From: Polytrichum commune
Lineage: Eukaryota > Streptophyta > Polytrichopsida > Polytrichales > Polytrichaceae
NCBI GenBank assembly: GCA_950295325.1
Contig: OX485805.1
Span: 22,433,501-22,497,500 of the forward strand
Direction of reading: 5' to 3'
DNA length: 64,000 nucleotides
Position numbers and translations under genes: made by a program. A model generated the notes under the pieces. The model was not told the origin of the DNA and did not search any database. It saw nothing but the letters and a program-made list of their open reading frames with translations. This document shows, piece after piece, positions 24,000 to 37,280 of this stretch; positions within the stretch are counted from its first letter, which is position 1; the number at the start of each line of letters is the position of its first letter.

Positions 24000-26054
24000 A
24001 CAAGCCTTGGTCCCACTTGATTAAACACACTTACTAACACTAAAACCCAAAACTAACATAGACCACATAACCCTAACAATAACCACACGGTCCACCTATG
24101 AAAATAGGCACTAAGCCGCCCCCACTCTCATGTTCACATAGACATGAGAGGGAGGCAATGAACGGACATCGCATGTCAAGGTAAAAGACTACGATGTTCC
24201 TTTTTCTTTTCTAAAGGAGAATTGGCAACTACACCAATTCGCCCAACTAGTGTGGGTTACCATTTGAAGTTACATATTGCTAGACACTTTTTATTTATTT
24301 AGAAGACCCTTTTTCTTTTTTTCTTTTTGCTTTTAACGCCGAATGGTAGTCTACACAATATATTGATAGGACATATCGGTCCGCGTTATTATATCCACAC
24401 TAAACTCTCACGCACACGAGTAGGACTACACCATTTATGATATTTAATGTCACTTACCCTATTTTGAGGCATATGCTAGGTTACAATGATGATTAACAAC
24501 TTCATCATAAGTGCCACCTCATGACACTTGGCGTTCAAGTGCGCTTACTAATATCTTGGCATGAGTATGTTTCAATACTCGTTATGAGGTGCATGTTCAT
24601 GTTACACAATGGTTTACAAGTTGACTAAAGTGTACACAAATGGCTCTTGCCGTTAGTATGCTCAAGAATATCTTCCTCTCACATAAAAAAATGCAAACAC
24701 ATGACACTCGTCATTAGAACGCTACGAAATATCTTTCCCTTGCATACTAAAACACAGGACCATCATCTAACGTATCCCATTGTCCTACTCCAAATGTAGA
24801 TATTTTTCCACTTAAAAGAACGTTACTTATGTTAATGAATGAATGAAATCATATTGGCAGATAGCGGACGTGACTCTTTGAAACCTCTAGGCATCTAGTT
24901 TAGGCCCTCCCCAAATAGTGTACGTGACACAAATACCCCAAACGGTGGAGCTAGTGTAGGTGTCCAAATCCTCCCGGTTTGTTGAGGAAGAAGACACCCG
25001 GGAGGGCAAACTTCACGACACATCATGGTTTGTGGTTACTTTGTGCATTATGGAGGCCCATCAATGGAGGTCCTTTAGGCCACTACGAATGCCACTTATT
25101 AATCATGAGACCACCACGGGACCAGGCCTTTGTTTGTTTCTCCCTTGTTAATAAACTCGTGGGTAGCGGGGCCTGATGCAATGCATAGATATATAGGGCT
25201 TCCCCCCCCCCCCCCCCACCCAAAGAAAAAGGAAGGGGGGGGGGGGGGGTAATATAATACGGCCGGATTTGTTGTATTATGGGCCTATGAAAACCTCATC
25301 ATGAGCGGGTGCGGAGAATTATCTTTTGGGGCTACACCATTACTACACCCACCCATCCACACGAGAGGCTATGCCTGCGCATTAACTTACTCTATGCATC
25401 CACCCCTACTTATGTCCAAGGGCAACACGATTATAGCATTTGTTTCATCATTGTGAGTCTCCACAATATCAAAGTTGTTTATAAGTCCCATGCCACTTGC
25501 AATGCATGTGGCATGGGGGTTATGTGGGCGTCAGGGTAAACTATGTGGGCCTTCAGGTGGATGGGTGTTACACCTTAAACTCTGTAATATCAACCCCCAT
25601 AATGTCACATACTCTCTCATGTCCCCAAACCCTAGGGAACAAATGTTTGTAGTTCAAATCTCACTTCTTATTGTCACATTTCTCTCCCTTATATCATGAA
25701 ATTTGTCATTAATGCAAACTAACTAAGAAGTTAACCCACACCCTCACATTGTGCCATGTGTCAACATGTGGAGTGTCACCTTCTTTTTTCTTCTTCTAAT
25801 GCCACTTGTTGAATGTTAGTGCATGCGTCTGCCACATCGCGTGGGAAGGCCAAGTGGAGTGGACCACATTAGTGTAGATGACGGGAGAACGAATTCAAAT
25901 TGTCCTCACATCTCCTTCGTGTTATTTCATAATGTCACATGCTACACTAATTCTATGGTTTCAAGCATCCATGTTAACACTACAAAACTCTGTAATATCA
26001 CATGCGCTTTGGTTGCCATAGGTGTGATACTACGGAGTTTAGAGTGTAAATTGT
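24000..26054. other. Gene-free stretch
   Basis: No recognised gene. The region contains the paired homopolymers described at 25202-25249. Short open frames have no signature. Confidence 0.5.
25202..25249. repeat. C16 ... G15 paired homopolymers
   Basis: A run of 16 C (25202-25217) and a run of 15 G (25235-25249) are separated by 17 bp, so the two tracts are complementary and could fold on one strand. Lengths of such tracts are often unreliable in assemblies. Confidence 0.9.
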
Positions 26055-26395
26055 TACTTTTCCAACTAGCCCACTTCTCGTAGGATATGAAACACGAGGT
26101 TAGTAGTTAGCAAATCCAAAATTGAGGTTGGGGCCACTTTCCCCACAATTTTCGGAGCTTGTAAGAGTATCTTATTTAGTTTCAAATTGAAGATCTGAGG
26201 CATGCTCGTTAAATGATCATATAGTTTTTTCTCAATTATGTCGACTGTTGAGTTTAGAATGATTATCATCTATATTGAGCACACAATCCAATCTCTTTTA
26301 AACATGTGTCATTTTGGTATCCATTCTTGGAGCCAAACTAAACCACATTTCATTTGAAAAATGAAGGTGTCCTAATAAGAAAAGTAATTGAACAA
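26055..26395 (+). repeat. Dispersed repeat R1, copy
   Basis: This copy is collinear with 4231-4565 through 'caactagcccac', 'gttagcaaatcc', 'tgatcatat', 'agaatgattatcat', 'ccaatctcttttaaacatgtgtc' and the 'aggtgtcctaataaga' tail. It is the best-matching pair with copy 1. Confidence 0.75.
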
Positions 26396-27501
26396 AGGGT
26401 TGTCTATTTGTGGTCATTTTTTCAATGGGACGCTTACATCTGAGTGATGTATGGCAAGCCTCGTACTTAAGAGGGGGCACCAAATACATACATGTTACAA
26501 TGGGATTGGAGTATGTGTTCAAATACGTTATCCATTCTAGGTGCACTATTCAAACACTATTGGGAGAGCCTATGCGATTATTTGAAGAAAATGGGAATCT
26601 TCACCTTGAATTCTTATTGTTTTTTGCATCTCAATTCCAATTATGAAAGTCGACTTGAGAATCTTTGTGATTTGCAATTATACACTGAATCAGACGAGTC
26701 CCAATTGATCCAATACATGTGAAGTTGGACGTGCGCATCATTGGGCCACATACCTTGCAACACATTGATACTCTAGCAAAGGAGGCCCACAACCCAACAA
26801 TACGAAATTTCGGAGGTGAGGTTTCCATGAGCTATCCTGATTTGGGCGAACCAACCCATACACTTGTTCCTTGTTGGATGCCTAAACCCTTGCCTCCAAG
26901 GAACCAGTGTACGTGTTGTTTCGCCCAGTCGGCCTATCCCTTAGTGGTTGGACGACGCAACTAGTTTAGGTCAGAACTTAGGTAAGAAATAAGGAAGGCA
27001 ACGCCTATGATTGCCAACTCTAGCATGAATTGTAGAGTCACTCCACTTGCATGCTTTTGCCTCAATCAAGCAAATGGACTCTCTCTCCAACCATAATCGG
27101 GGTAACTTGCTTGTTCATTGCTCCTCTCCTACTAGGCTCATTGAGCTCCCAACAACCACAACTTACAATCGTGACCTACAATGATTGGACTAACCATAGT
27201 GGGTTACACTAGCATGGCTTGGTGGAAAATGCCTTTCATAGTCACCGTATATTTTAACTTCCCCCTCCCATAGTCATTGGTTGACATGTGTATAATTCTC
27301 GAAATTGCAATGGGAGTGGTGGAGTTTGTTTGTGGCTTTTGCCTCTCTTGAAAACAACCATCTCCCATGAACCTCAATAAGTCTATGCAACAAATTAGAA
27401 ACTTGAACATGATTGGTTGCATGGGCATTTCAATTTTGCGGTCAACGTAATGTAGCAACTTGATCACATAGGCCTTGACGCCCACTACACCGTTTTGGTA
27501 A
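26396..27501. other. Gene-free stretch
   Basis: No recognised gene or element. Several short open frames lie on both strands without domains. Confidence 0.5.
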
Positions 27502-27693
27502 TTAGTGTCACTCATTATTTGGAATCATGCAACGTTATAATTTCTTATTGTGGATCTATGTTTTAGCAAGAAGGATCTTACACTGTATGGACATTATACA
27601 ACATAACAAAACTTTACTTGGTGTAAACATGCATTTTTAGCAGAAATAAAATAAAAATTAGCATTGCGTAACCCCGTGCATAAGTGGCACTAA
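27502..27693. mobile_element. MITE-like element, family C copy 2
   Basis: Terminal inverted repeats TTAGTGTCACT (27502-27512) and AGTGGCACTAA (27683-27693) match at 10 of 11 positions. The interior aligns with 7723-7937. The size is 192 bp and there is no ORF. A nearby 'tgccacttatg' at 27711 suggests the true right end may extend slightly further. Confidence 0.6.
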
Positions 27694-29942
27694 ATACTGT
27701 AAACGGTGTGGTGCCACTTATGGACATCTACAGTAGTAAAATCCAGGTTTTGCAACCACCTTTGAGACCTTACGCATTATGGACTATATATTAGACACGA
27801 GGAACCTTGCTGCATGCTTCTAGCAAGGCGTCCTCGTGATACCTAATGAATCACAGAAGCAATGAGACAGGTAGCATGAGGAACCATGTTACAACCTGTG
27901 GCATGATGACACGTGTACAATATCAGACATAACGACAATCATGTTGCAAAAAGAAAGCGCTACAGTTTATAATCACCGTGCTCGCTCTGTGTCAAACATT
28001 TAGACTTTCTAGCAACTTGTTTATGCCAAAAGCATTGGATCAACTGGACACATATTAATGTGTTGAGAATTTACTATACAGAGGAAACCTATGATTGTTT
28101 TTAAAGTCATTACATAAGATGCACAAAGTGACCGTTACATTGAGCAAAGGATTTTTTTATTTTTTTTGGGGCGGGGGGTTCTATCTTAACCAATGGACAG
28201 TTGTTTTCTTACTCAGAATGATATTATAAGTGTTAGTCCAATGAGAAAGGTTACACATTTACCACTCAAACATAGGTGTTGAATTCTGTCTGCTATTCAT
28301 ACTTGGCTTGTCAATTCTAAGAGTGGAATTAAAGGATTACTACAAAGTCGTATGCACAACCATTTTTCTAACACCGGTTCACTCTTCAAACTGTTTTCAC
28401 CTTCAAAGTGCAAAGTCCTCCCCATAATAAGCCACTTCAAGTAGAGTAGACTGACCTAGGTCTCTTTAACGTAAGCAATTTCTCAAAGGTGTAGTACAAG
28501 TGTGATATTGGGGTGATGTTTCACATGCCTGAAAATTGATATCACAACGTTTAACCAAAAAAAATCATAATTTATTGTCAAGTTTTGAAATTACGATGAA
28601 TTTTCAAAGGCAAAATTCTCTCCCAACCCATATTCATGGTATGGGTCGACCTATTTCTGATAACTAGGAGATGAAAACATGAGTATAATTAGTGTTCTTT
28701 TCAAGGAACCCAAATTTGTGCCCTTTAAGTTACTTTTTCCATCATACCAAATAACAAGGCGATATAGTAGAGGTGCCTATTCCCGATTAGGACCCCAATG
28801 GGAATCTATAAGTTACTGGAATTTTGATTGGGTTGGGACCAAATTTCGATCAAGGTGGGACTGAATTTTGATCAGGCTAGAACCAATAGTGCCATGACAC
28901 ATTTCATGGTTTCGATTGCTAAAGTAAGGAGGAACGACCAGTTAAAATGAACGAATATGGTAGATTCTAGACAGTAATAATATATTCATGCCAAATATTA
29001 GCTTCAAAAATTTACAAAAAATTCACATTAAGGAATAATATTACCCAAAAAAATTGCACTCCTCTTGATTTTTGTCTTCCTACATGGGAAAAACTTGCAC
29101 TGCCTCATACTTCTCCAGATCTAGCGCACAATCTCTTAAGTGATCGGTGGTATTGGAAATGAGTTTGTCTACTCTATATGCGTTCTGGACAATTGTCATA
29201 CATCACTAGAATCTTGTACTACATCATTGAAAAAATATGTAAATCTACCACAGTAACAGATGTGCATTGTTCTTCACCGGTGCACGTCAATTGCCCAAGG
29301 CTCATATGTTGGCAGTGTCTTGACACATAAGTTGATGAATCAAGATGTCACGTGCCAAAACAACCCATCATTTGACTTTAACACGTCCATTACTTGGTTC
29401 TCAAGCTGAAACCTTGAACTTGAATCTCACGTTTTAGAGCAACTCCAAAAGATTTGAAAGAGGTGTGGGGTTGCCTACATAGAGAGTCCTTTAGATGCTT
29501 CCTTTCATGTGGTGTGGAGGGAGCTTATAAGGAACTCGTAGGTCTCATGCAACCGTAAGTTGCCATGTCACTTCTAGGTCCTCATGCACCTCTAGTTAAG
29601 GAACAATAGTTCCTTTCCAAATCTCGGAGGGTTTGCTCCATGAACCCCACTCAAGAAGACTACTCTTTGTTGTTTAAAGAAAGGTTCTACATCATGCAAA
29701 TCCTCCACTGTCTACAACGATAACAGGTCATTGCCACTGGTTCTTTGTCACTACAAGGTAGATTTCACATATCCAAATCAATCAGGGTCTTAAACTCAAA
29801 TACTATTTGTAATGGCAAATAAATTAAGAAAATCAAAAACTAAGTGGCAACAACCTGTATCTGATTCTTGAAGTAACCCGCCATGATAATTTGTGTGTAC
29901 TCATTGATGTGGGAGTTTGTCAATGATATAGAATCCGGGTAG
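27694..29942. other. Gene-free stretch
   Basis: No gene or clear element is visible. Confidence 0.5.
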
Positions 29943-30304
29943 GGTAAGTGCGCCATTGACCGAACACGGCCCACGGACCGCACAGCCACCGCACAGTTTT
30001 CAATCCTGAGAACTCTCGCGGGAACTTTGGGAACGTTCAGGGAATTTCGGAGAGAACGTGAATGTACAGGTACCGCACACTGTGCGGTGAAGGGCTCACT
30101 AAGCTCTTGAGATCCACCTGTGTATGTTTGGATTCAATTTGTAATATAGCTTTCACAAATCAAAATATCTTTCAATTTTATTTTTTTGTAAGAGAATCCT
30201 CACTTCACAATTAACAATCCTTCAAAATTTGAAACAATTTAAGCTTATAAATTTGTACTTACAAGGATTTGAAGGTTGATCGTGCGGTCATTGGCGCACT
30301 TACC
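29943..30304. mobile_element. Short DNA transposon (MITE) with 20-bp TIRs
   Basis: The left end GGTAAGTGCGCCATTGACCG (29943-29962) is matched at 19 of 20 positions by the reverse complement of the right end (30285-30304). The element is 362 bp without coding capacity. The interior has a small palindrome 'CCGCACACTGTGCGGT' near 30073-30090. Target-site duplications are not clear (TAG left, TTAG right), so the superfamily is not assigned; GG-starting termini with 3-bp targets would be compatible with PIF/Harbinger. Confidence 0.75.
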
Positions 30305-33304
30305 TTAGCTTATCGTGAAGAGATTAGATGCGACATTTATTTATCCACTTACGTGTTAATGTAATTGCCAACAACGTGGCGACAATAATAATGTCTCCTT
30401 TTGGCAACACATGCAAACGACAAGACGTTATAACAACGGGTGAAGTCAATCTCCCGGCCGCACTGACCTAACATCATTGCGAGTGCCAGAAATGATCCCA
30501 ACAATATTTGACCCCCACATCAATTGGGCTTCATAAGCTCTAGAATCTTTCATAAAAGGTGGATGTTCACACATTATACCAGTGCAAGTGGGCAACGAAG
30601 CTTGGGAATAAACTTATGTAACATAGTCCGCACCAAACCGCACCAAGAAGAAACCAACAACGCTCCCGGAAAAAGGGGTCTGTGAGCACCAAGGTAGGTG
30701 TGACATGCCACCGTACAATGCAAACGGAATCTTAAATTCCTATGAGAAAATAATAAAAATAAAGTAAAATACGGAGATAGAATGTCCGTATGAAGCCGCA
30801 CACACTAATTCCACACTCACTTACATATGACAACTTTGGCCCTAAGGGCCACTTCACCCATGAGCCAAGAGCCGCGACCTTGTAATGGTGAGGAGGGCCC
30901 TTGACTCTCATCCAAAGGCCGTACCATGGGTGTTGGGAAAGCCGTTTTATGTAGTCACGGGCCCTCTAGCATAGTGTGAAGTGAGAAGGGAGCATGTTGC
31001 GGGATCATTGCATATTTTGTTGGCGGAGAAAAAGGGGAGGGTTTTGTGTAATATAATATGTCTTAAACTCTATCAATTTAAGAGAAGTAGTTGGTGGTGT
31101 TTGTCTGTCCTGGAATCTGTCATGAAATCTGTCTTGTTGGAAAATTTATAAAAAGAAGAAGTCATGGTCTTCCGGAATTAGTGTCAAGCCCACCTCTTGA
31201 AGGACAAAAAAATCCGGTAGACCATGAAACCTTATCTGGAGTCCGCCATGTAGGACTCCATGTAGACTTTTCATCCATGAAGTCTTCTTTGGGCCTGTAG
31301 GCCTTCACCTTTGTGTGTGAAGTGAACTTGGATGGTCTCCGCCCTTTTGACCAATGAGAGCTCTTAGATTGCAATAGACATGGGCCTTCAGTCTCGTGTG
31401 TAAAGTGGCCCTAAGGCACTACACTTCCTCACTTAACCCATACATATTATCTAATAGTTGATTTGGATTAACAATTACATTATGAGCACAACACCATTAA
31501 GATCACATGAAGCATGTACAAACCTCATCTGACCCTTCCGAGTCGTATAGGCCCTCTCTCTCTCAAAGTGGAAAATGTTGATCATTGACATTTTTATCTC
31601 CTTCAACCAATGAGCTAGTTTCTAAGTCCTTGAAATAACATAGTTAGTGTTCATGTTGAAGTACGTAGTTTCTCACATTTATATACATGCAATCAAACGG
31701 AGCTATTGGAAGCAAAGAGGCTTAATAATAAATGAGTTGGATGATAAATGTTGAGATTATACTTATTTCGCACCAAAAGGTGTTTTAGGCCTAGGTTGAG
31801 TTTCCATGTAGGCGGCTCGCCCACCATATTCTAATGGGAATAAGGACAAACCCACCTGATTGTAGATAGAATTTGGTGGGGTAGGGTTCATATGTGCCAA
31901 CTAGCTACTCTCATCTTCACAAATCCAGGTGAAGCTACTAAACCTCCTCCTCTAGATTAAAGCTTCCTCCTCCTCCTAAAACCGGTTTTCGATCCTTCAG
32001 TGACTAGTACTTGTAGGTTAAAAAATACTTCAATGGGGCGCATGGAAGTTTAGCGGCCCATGTCCACAACCATCTACATTCTAGTAGGCCACCAAAATGT
32101 GGTTGGTTGGTGGCTTGTGCTTATCTACATGCAAATGCCTCCAACCCATTATTGCCTAGAATCTAGTGGGTGAGTGGCCTTAGTAAAGTCTTCATGTTGA
32201 TGTGTAACTTCATCCATTATGTGGATGAAGAGATCCTGATAAAATCTTATCCACTATAGGGTTGTGATTAGTTCATTCCATTTGAAAAGTCTTATTACAT
32301 AAGGGCTTAGTTAGGGTTTGGGTCCTAGTCCAAGAAACGCAGGGTCCCAAACACCCCTAAATGGACCTTACTTTTGGACTCAAGGTTAGACCCAAGCTTG
32401 AATCTTGGTTCCTATGCTTGGGTACAATATTTTCAAGAGTTGAAACCAACGAGATTTGGCAAAAAAAAAAAATGGTGTCACATAAGCACCACTTCATTTT
32501 CTCATACTTCGGACTCGGGCCCCTAGTGTAAACTCCTTGGGTCCAAACTTTTACTCTCAACCAATAGAATTGTTTGATTTTAGAGTTTCTTTGGTCCTGA
32601 ACCCTAGTGTAAACGCACCCTAAATTTGGATCTTTCATACAACTAGTTCCAAGGTCAAATCAATTGTGTATGGTGATCCAAGGCTAGGGCTAGACACCCA
32701 CCTCTTTTGAGTCCCCCCCCCCAACACCTATTACCAAGGTAAAGGGGGTCTAAGGAAAATGTGACCCCCGTAGATTTGTAGTGAATCCATCTCAAGCAAC
32801 TACCTCTAGACTAATTTGAGACCTCTGATGCTAATTCCTAGATCAAAATATTTAAAAAAAAGACAAAACATAAACTATAATATAATTGATTGCGTTTTCA
32901 CCTTGGGTGATGTCGATGGGGACCCAACTCAAAGAGGTGGATGTCTAGCCCTAATGTGATTTAGTGGCTATCAATATGACCATAGTGGATATCATCGCAT
33001 AGTGGATATCATCCAAAAAATGAGTGTCGTAGGCCCTCTCTTTTAGTTCTATTATTTGTAATTAGGTGTTCAAAGTGAGTTGGTTTCCAAACATCCATAT
33101 TGATCATAGCAGTTGCTTGCGAAAGTTTTATTAGCCTTATGGTTATTTCCATCGCACACGAGGCACTCATTTCTTGTCTTCAAAGGTAGGCACCAACTTT
33201 GACCACATCAGATAGGATTTAAGTATTTACATTGCAAAAGCATAGTAGAATGCACTTCCTCTTCCCATGAGGCTATATATGCATGATTCACGTGAGAAGT
33301 GAGC
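30305..33304. other. Gene-free stretch
   Basis: No gene recognised. Short C-tracts and A-tracts occur (for example 32459-32471 and 32705-32713). The interval is likely decayed repeat. Confidence 0.5.
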
Positions 33305-33515
33305 TTGAAAGCAGTGTCCCGAGGAGATTTTTGGGCATAATCAGTCAAGATCCTAGTGTTTCCAAGTGCAACTGATTACACATTGACATTTTTATTTTCT
33401 TTATTAATTTGAGGTATCTTTATAGATTCCTCCAAAATGATTGGTAATTTTCATGAAGTCTTGAACTTCCAACCGGTTATTTCTCAAACCCAACCGGTTC
33501 ATCTGTAACTATTGT
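33305..33515 (+). repeat. Dispersed repeat R2, copy 2
   Basis: It is collinear with 38345-38600 and 12355-12575: 'TTTTGGGCATA.TC.GTC', 'CCTAGTG', 'TATAGATTCCTC', 'GGTAATT', 'AACCGGTTATT' and 'AACCGGTTCATCTGTAAC' occur in the same order. Confidence 0.75.
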
Positions 33516-33594
33516 AGTGGTTTGTTCTACCCGTTCATTGACTTGAAAGAGCTCATGCTATCTGAATATGACAAGCTATGTAAGGGTAGCAGGT

Positions 33595-33975
33595 CTTGAA
33601 TGGATACTTTTAGCTTTGCACCCACTTCTTGTGGGTTACGAATGACCTGGTTAGTGTCGGATAGTTGACAATTTAAAATTTTGGCCATAGCTATTTTCCT
33701 TGTAGTTTTTTGAGCTTGTATTAATATCTTAAACATTGTCAAAGTGAGCATTCTTGTGCTCATTAAATGGTCATATAGGTCCCTCCCTACCCTCCCCTCC
33801 CCTCCCCTAATATATTGACTATTGAAACCCAAAATAGGTGAGAAATTTTGAGCTCATTTACCAATCTCTTTTGAACACATTTTTTTGTGGAGTCCGTTCT
33901 TTCACCACACTTAAAACACACACCATCCAAATTTAGGTGTCTGATTAAAAAAAAACTAAGTAAGGCCAAATACCT
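33595..33975 (+). repeat. Dispersed repeat R1, copy
   Basis: R1 landmarks 'gagcttgtattaatatctta', 'taaatggtcatatagg', 'attgactattgaaac', 'ccaatctcttttgaacaca' and 'aggtgtctgatta' appear in order. An internal CCCTCCCCTCC tract at 33782-33808 is specific to this copy. Confidence 0.7.
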
Positions 33976-34084
33976 TAGTCATGAAGTCATGATATAAGGG
34001 GGAGAGGCCCGTATTATGGACATCCTTCATGAAGTGCATAGCATTGTACAATTGTCTCAAGGTAGACATGCCTAATTCAGTGAC

Positions 34085-34375
34085 TACTCTTAATCACACA
34101 CCTATATTTGAGTGCTATGTGGTTCGGTGTGGCTCTAAGAACAAATACCAAAAAATCTTGTCTTGTAGGAGATTGAATTACGTGCTCAAATCATTATAAC
34201 CATTCTAAGCTTAGTAATCAACACAATTAGGAGGACGTGTATGACTATTTAATGAGCACAAAATCCTCACTTTGATAATGAACACGGTATTCATACAAGC
34301 TCCGAAAACTATGAGGAAAGTGGCTATGGCCTTGATTTGGATTTGCTAACCATCTCAAACTAGCTTTGCATCTAA
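34085..34375 (-). repeat. Dispersed repeat R1, inverted copy
   Basis: Read on the minus strand it matches the neighbouring R1 copy at 33595-33975. The two lie head to head about 110 bp apart, forming a large imperfect inverted repeat. Confidence 0.65.
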
Positions 34376-34585
34376 AGGTTGACCACCAATACTCTAATGG
34401 TACTTATTAATCTAAAATATCTTTTTGATATTGCATTCTTTTAGGAGTTGCTTGGTGCCATTCACCCCAAAAATTTGCATTACATCTAATAAAATTTTCC
34501 GGTGGCAAGCCAACAAGAGTGTCTCTCCAAGTTTGTACCTAGCCTTGTCTACCTACGCCTCTTACAAAGTGGGTGTTTAGGGCCG

Positions 34586-34800
34586 CTTCACACTATGGTT
34601 GTCTAAGTCGAGAGGGTGTAGGGTTGAATGGCCAATTTTTGTTGAGACTCCAAAGAAATAAGCTTAAAATAGCCAATAAAATATAAGAATTGGAGCCTTT
34701 GGCTGAGCATAGTGTGAAGCCTTCAAAGGCCAAGTCCAAAGTCCAAACCTTTGGCCAAGAACTCCTACGGCCTCTCGACTTAGACAACCATAGTGTGAAG
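34586..34800. mobile_element. Element or segment with perfect 30-bp inverted repeats
   Basis: Bases 34586-34615 and 34771-34800 are exact reverse complements over 30 bp. Related words 'catagtgtgaagcc' recur at 34709 and 34789, and 'catagtatgaagcc' at 35138, so several partial copies of the same terminus are nested here. No transposase is present; this fits a MITE or foldback cluster. Confidence 0.65.
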
Positions 34801-36483
34801 CCTCCAAAGGCCAACCCCAAAGTCCAAAGGAAGAAGGAGCATCCAACTTTATTCCTTGCCCAAAACAACCCCTCCAATCTAACAGCCGAGATCTTGTCAA
34901 ATTTATGTTTTTTTATGAAAAAAAATCGACGGAATCTCGACCATAATTTGGGTTTCCAATCCTGTCCGATCCAAACTTCCTTCAAGAGTCCGTCACCTTG
35001 GTCAAAAAATACTGCCATGTAGGCATTTTGAAAAGCGACGACCTTTGAATTTTGGCCTCTAGTGTGAAAGGTCGAGAGACCGAATTCTTGGTTTCTTGCA
35101 ATATGATTGATGGAAATCGACGGCCTTTCAACCTTTGGCCATAGTATGAAGCCCCCCCCCCCCCCCCTAGTATTCTTAGAATTACACTTGAAGAACAATA
35201 TGTGAACAATCTCAATATTTTATATTCTTGTGTTCATTTTACTGTTATTTTGCTAGATGGCAGTACTAGATGATGTCATCAAGGAAATTTGGAGCTTGAT
35301 TTCGATTAAACAACTTGGTGGGTTTTATTTCTATTATTTTTAATTTTTATTTTTTAATTTTTTAATTTTTTTTAAAATTTCCCCTCCGATCGGGAAGTAA
35401 TTTCGTCGACAATGAAATCAGAGTATGATGATTTATGAGAAGGTTTTGAGAAGAAACACATGGTCATGGGGTTTTGGAACCTTCGTAGCCCCAAAAAGTT
35501 ATACAAAAATGAATGAGAGTGAATAAAAGTAACAGATTTGTGGTGGTTAGCCATTACTTGTGTACCCCAAAAAACTGCTAATCGGTGTCAATATATGTGT
35601 GCTAAATAGGTGTGGAAAGATGTGAAAGGCAAAAGGGGTGATTGGCGTTCCACTAGAAAATGTGGTGCAATAAAATTCATGATCTCATTTGAAATTATAG
35701 AGTAATTTCTCAAATATAAAATTGATATTGTGAAATCACTTTGAGAATATAATAGATTTGATCTAAGAATACTCGTCACATGTGCAAAATATCCCATAAC
35801 TGTGCAAATTACTTGATAGCCTCCTTAAGAATTGAAGCCCCCCTTAAATTACATATCAGTTACAACCCCCCCCCCCCCTCCAAATATTGAATTCATCCTC
35901 AAACTTTGATAAATTTCAACACAAGTATCAAAATCTCCTCCATAATAACACTCTTAAATTCTCCTCAACTAATGGCAAGTGTGGATGCACCTTCTTCATG
36001 TAGATTATCACGACCTATCCATGATGAATTTTGCAAGGTGTATCCTTCAACATGTGGGTGGATAAACTCCAATGATAGGGTGAGGGGATGACACATAATG
36101 CTATAACTCAGCCAAAAAAAAAAAGGATGACCTACAACGTGGATGAATGATGGGCTTCAAACAATCATCACAATTACTACGAGAATTGTGTGGCCTTACC
36201 ATTGAATTGCTTCCATTTTATATGGGTATAAAAAACTCCCTAACATAGTTTCCATGCTTAGTCTTGAATGCACGAGGAAATTATGGTCGTGTAAGGTTGT
36301 GCAAAAGTCACCGCCTAGGGAAGTGCAATGGGTACTTCACTTGTTGTAATTTCAATGTTTCAATGTTACATGGTAGTAATATTTTAGTGTTATAATATTA
36401 CATTGCCCAAATGTTTCATAATTAGGATAAGTGTACATGGTACATCAATGTCCCCATTATGTTCCCTAGAGGGTCTCATTAAT
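34801..36483. other. Gene-free stretch
   Basis: It contains C-tracts at 35153-35167 and 35867-35878 and T-rich sequence near 35330-35380. No gene is recognised. Confidence 0.5.
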
Positions 36484-36572
36484 AAAGAACATGATGGGAG
36501 TGGATTTTGATGTTCTCCACATTGTTCCCTGGAGGTGAACATCAAAATCCACTCCCACCTTGCTCTTTCTAT
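36484..36572. repeat. Long hairpin, MITE or pre-miRNA-like
   Basis: Perfect 21-bp arms lie at 36495-36515 and 36537-36557 around a 21-nt loop that itself partly pairs. Flanks pair for about 17 further bases with four mismatches, giving a foldback of roughly 89 nt. A plant microRNA precursor or a tiny MITE are both possible from sequence alone. Confidence 0.6.
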
Positions 36573-37127
36573 CATAGAAAGGTGTGAAATTTCCATCATC
36601 TTCAGGATATGTGGATATCATAGTTGGAATAAATTTTGGGAGGAGAAAGATGCAATTTCGAATCTTGCCGCCCACACTTGAAATTTTGTAGAATAAAATC
36701 ATGATTTTCACACACATGTGTTATTTTAAAGCATCCTAAATTGATACAAGAATCAAGTCCTTTGAGTTTCTACTCAACTCTAGAACACCTAAACATTGAA
36801 TTTGTGTATATAATGATGAAATGTGATATATTGACCTGTATGTGGTGCCCAAGGTGATACGCTTTGCCATTTCTAATAGGGCCATAATTAGCTTGTGCAT
36901 TCAAGATTACTAACAAAAACTATGTTGAGCGATAAAATCTATGACTTTGGGTTTAGAATTCTACCATCTACATATACCATACAACCACCTAGTGGTAGAG
37001 AACTACACGTAGTGATAAAGTCCACATGATCCTTACTATAGTGAACTAACAATTAGATCCACAAATCTATGCGTGTTGATTCTTCTATACTTTCATCAAG
37101 GCACGGCATAACATTATTAAGCAATAT

Positions 37128-37268
37128 GCGTTCATTCATGTGGGCCCTGAGAATATAACCATGGGATACCCCAACCTAATCCAAGGAGACTCAAATTAAG
37201 TTTGGATCTGCACTAGATTGGGGCATCCCATGGTTATATTCTAAAGCCCACATGAATGAACGAACGCA
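37128..37268. mobile_element. Foldback MITE with ~50-bp arms
   Basis: The left arm 37128-37182 and right arm 37213-37268 are imperfect reverse complements (GCGTTC, CATTCATGTGGGC, GAATATAACCATGGGAT.CCCCAA). A second, half-length copy lies at 39853-39967. Confidence 0.75.
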
Positions 37269-37280
37269 CAGTGCTTACTA

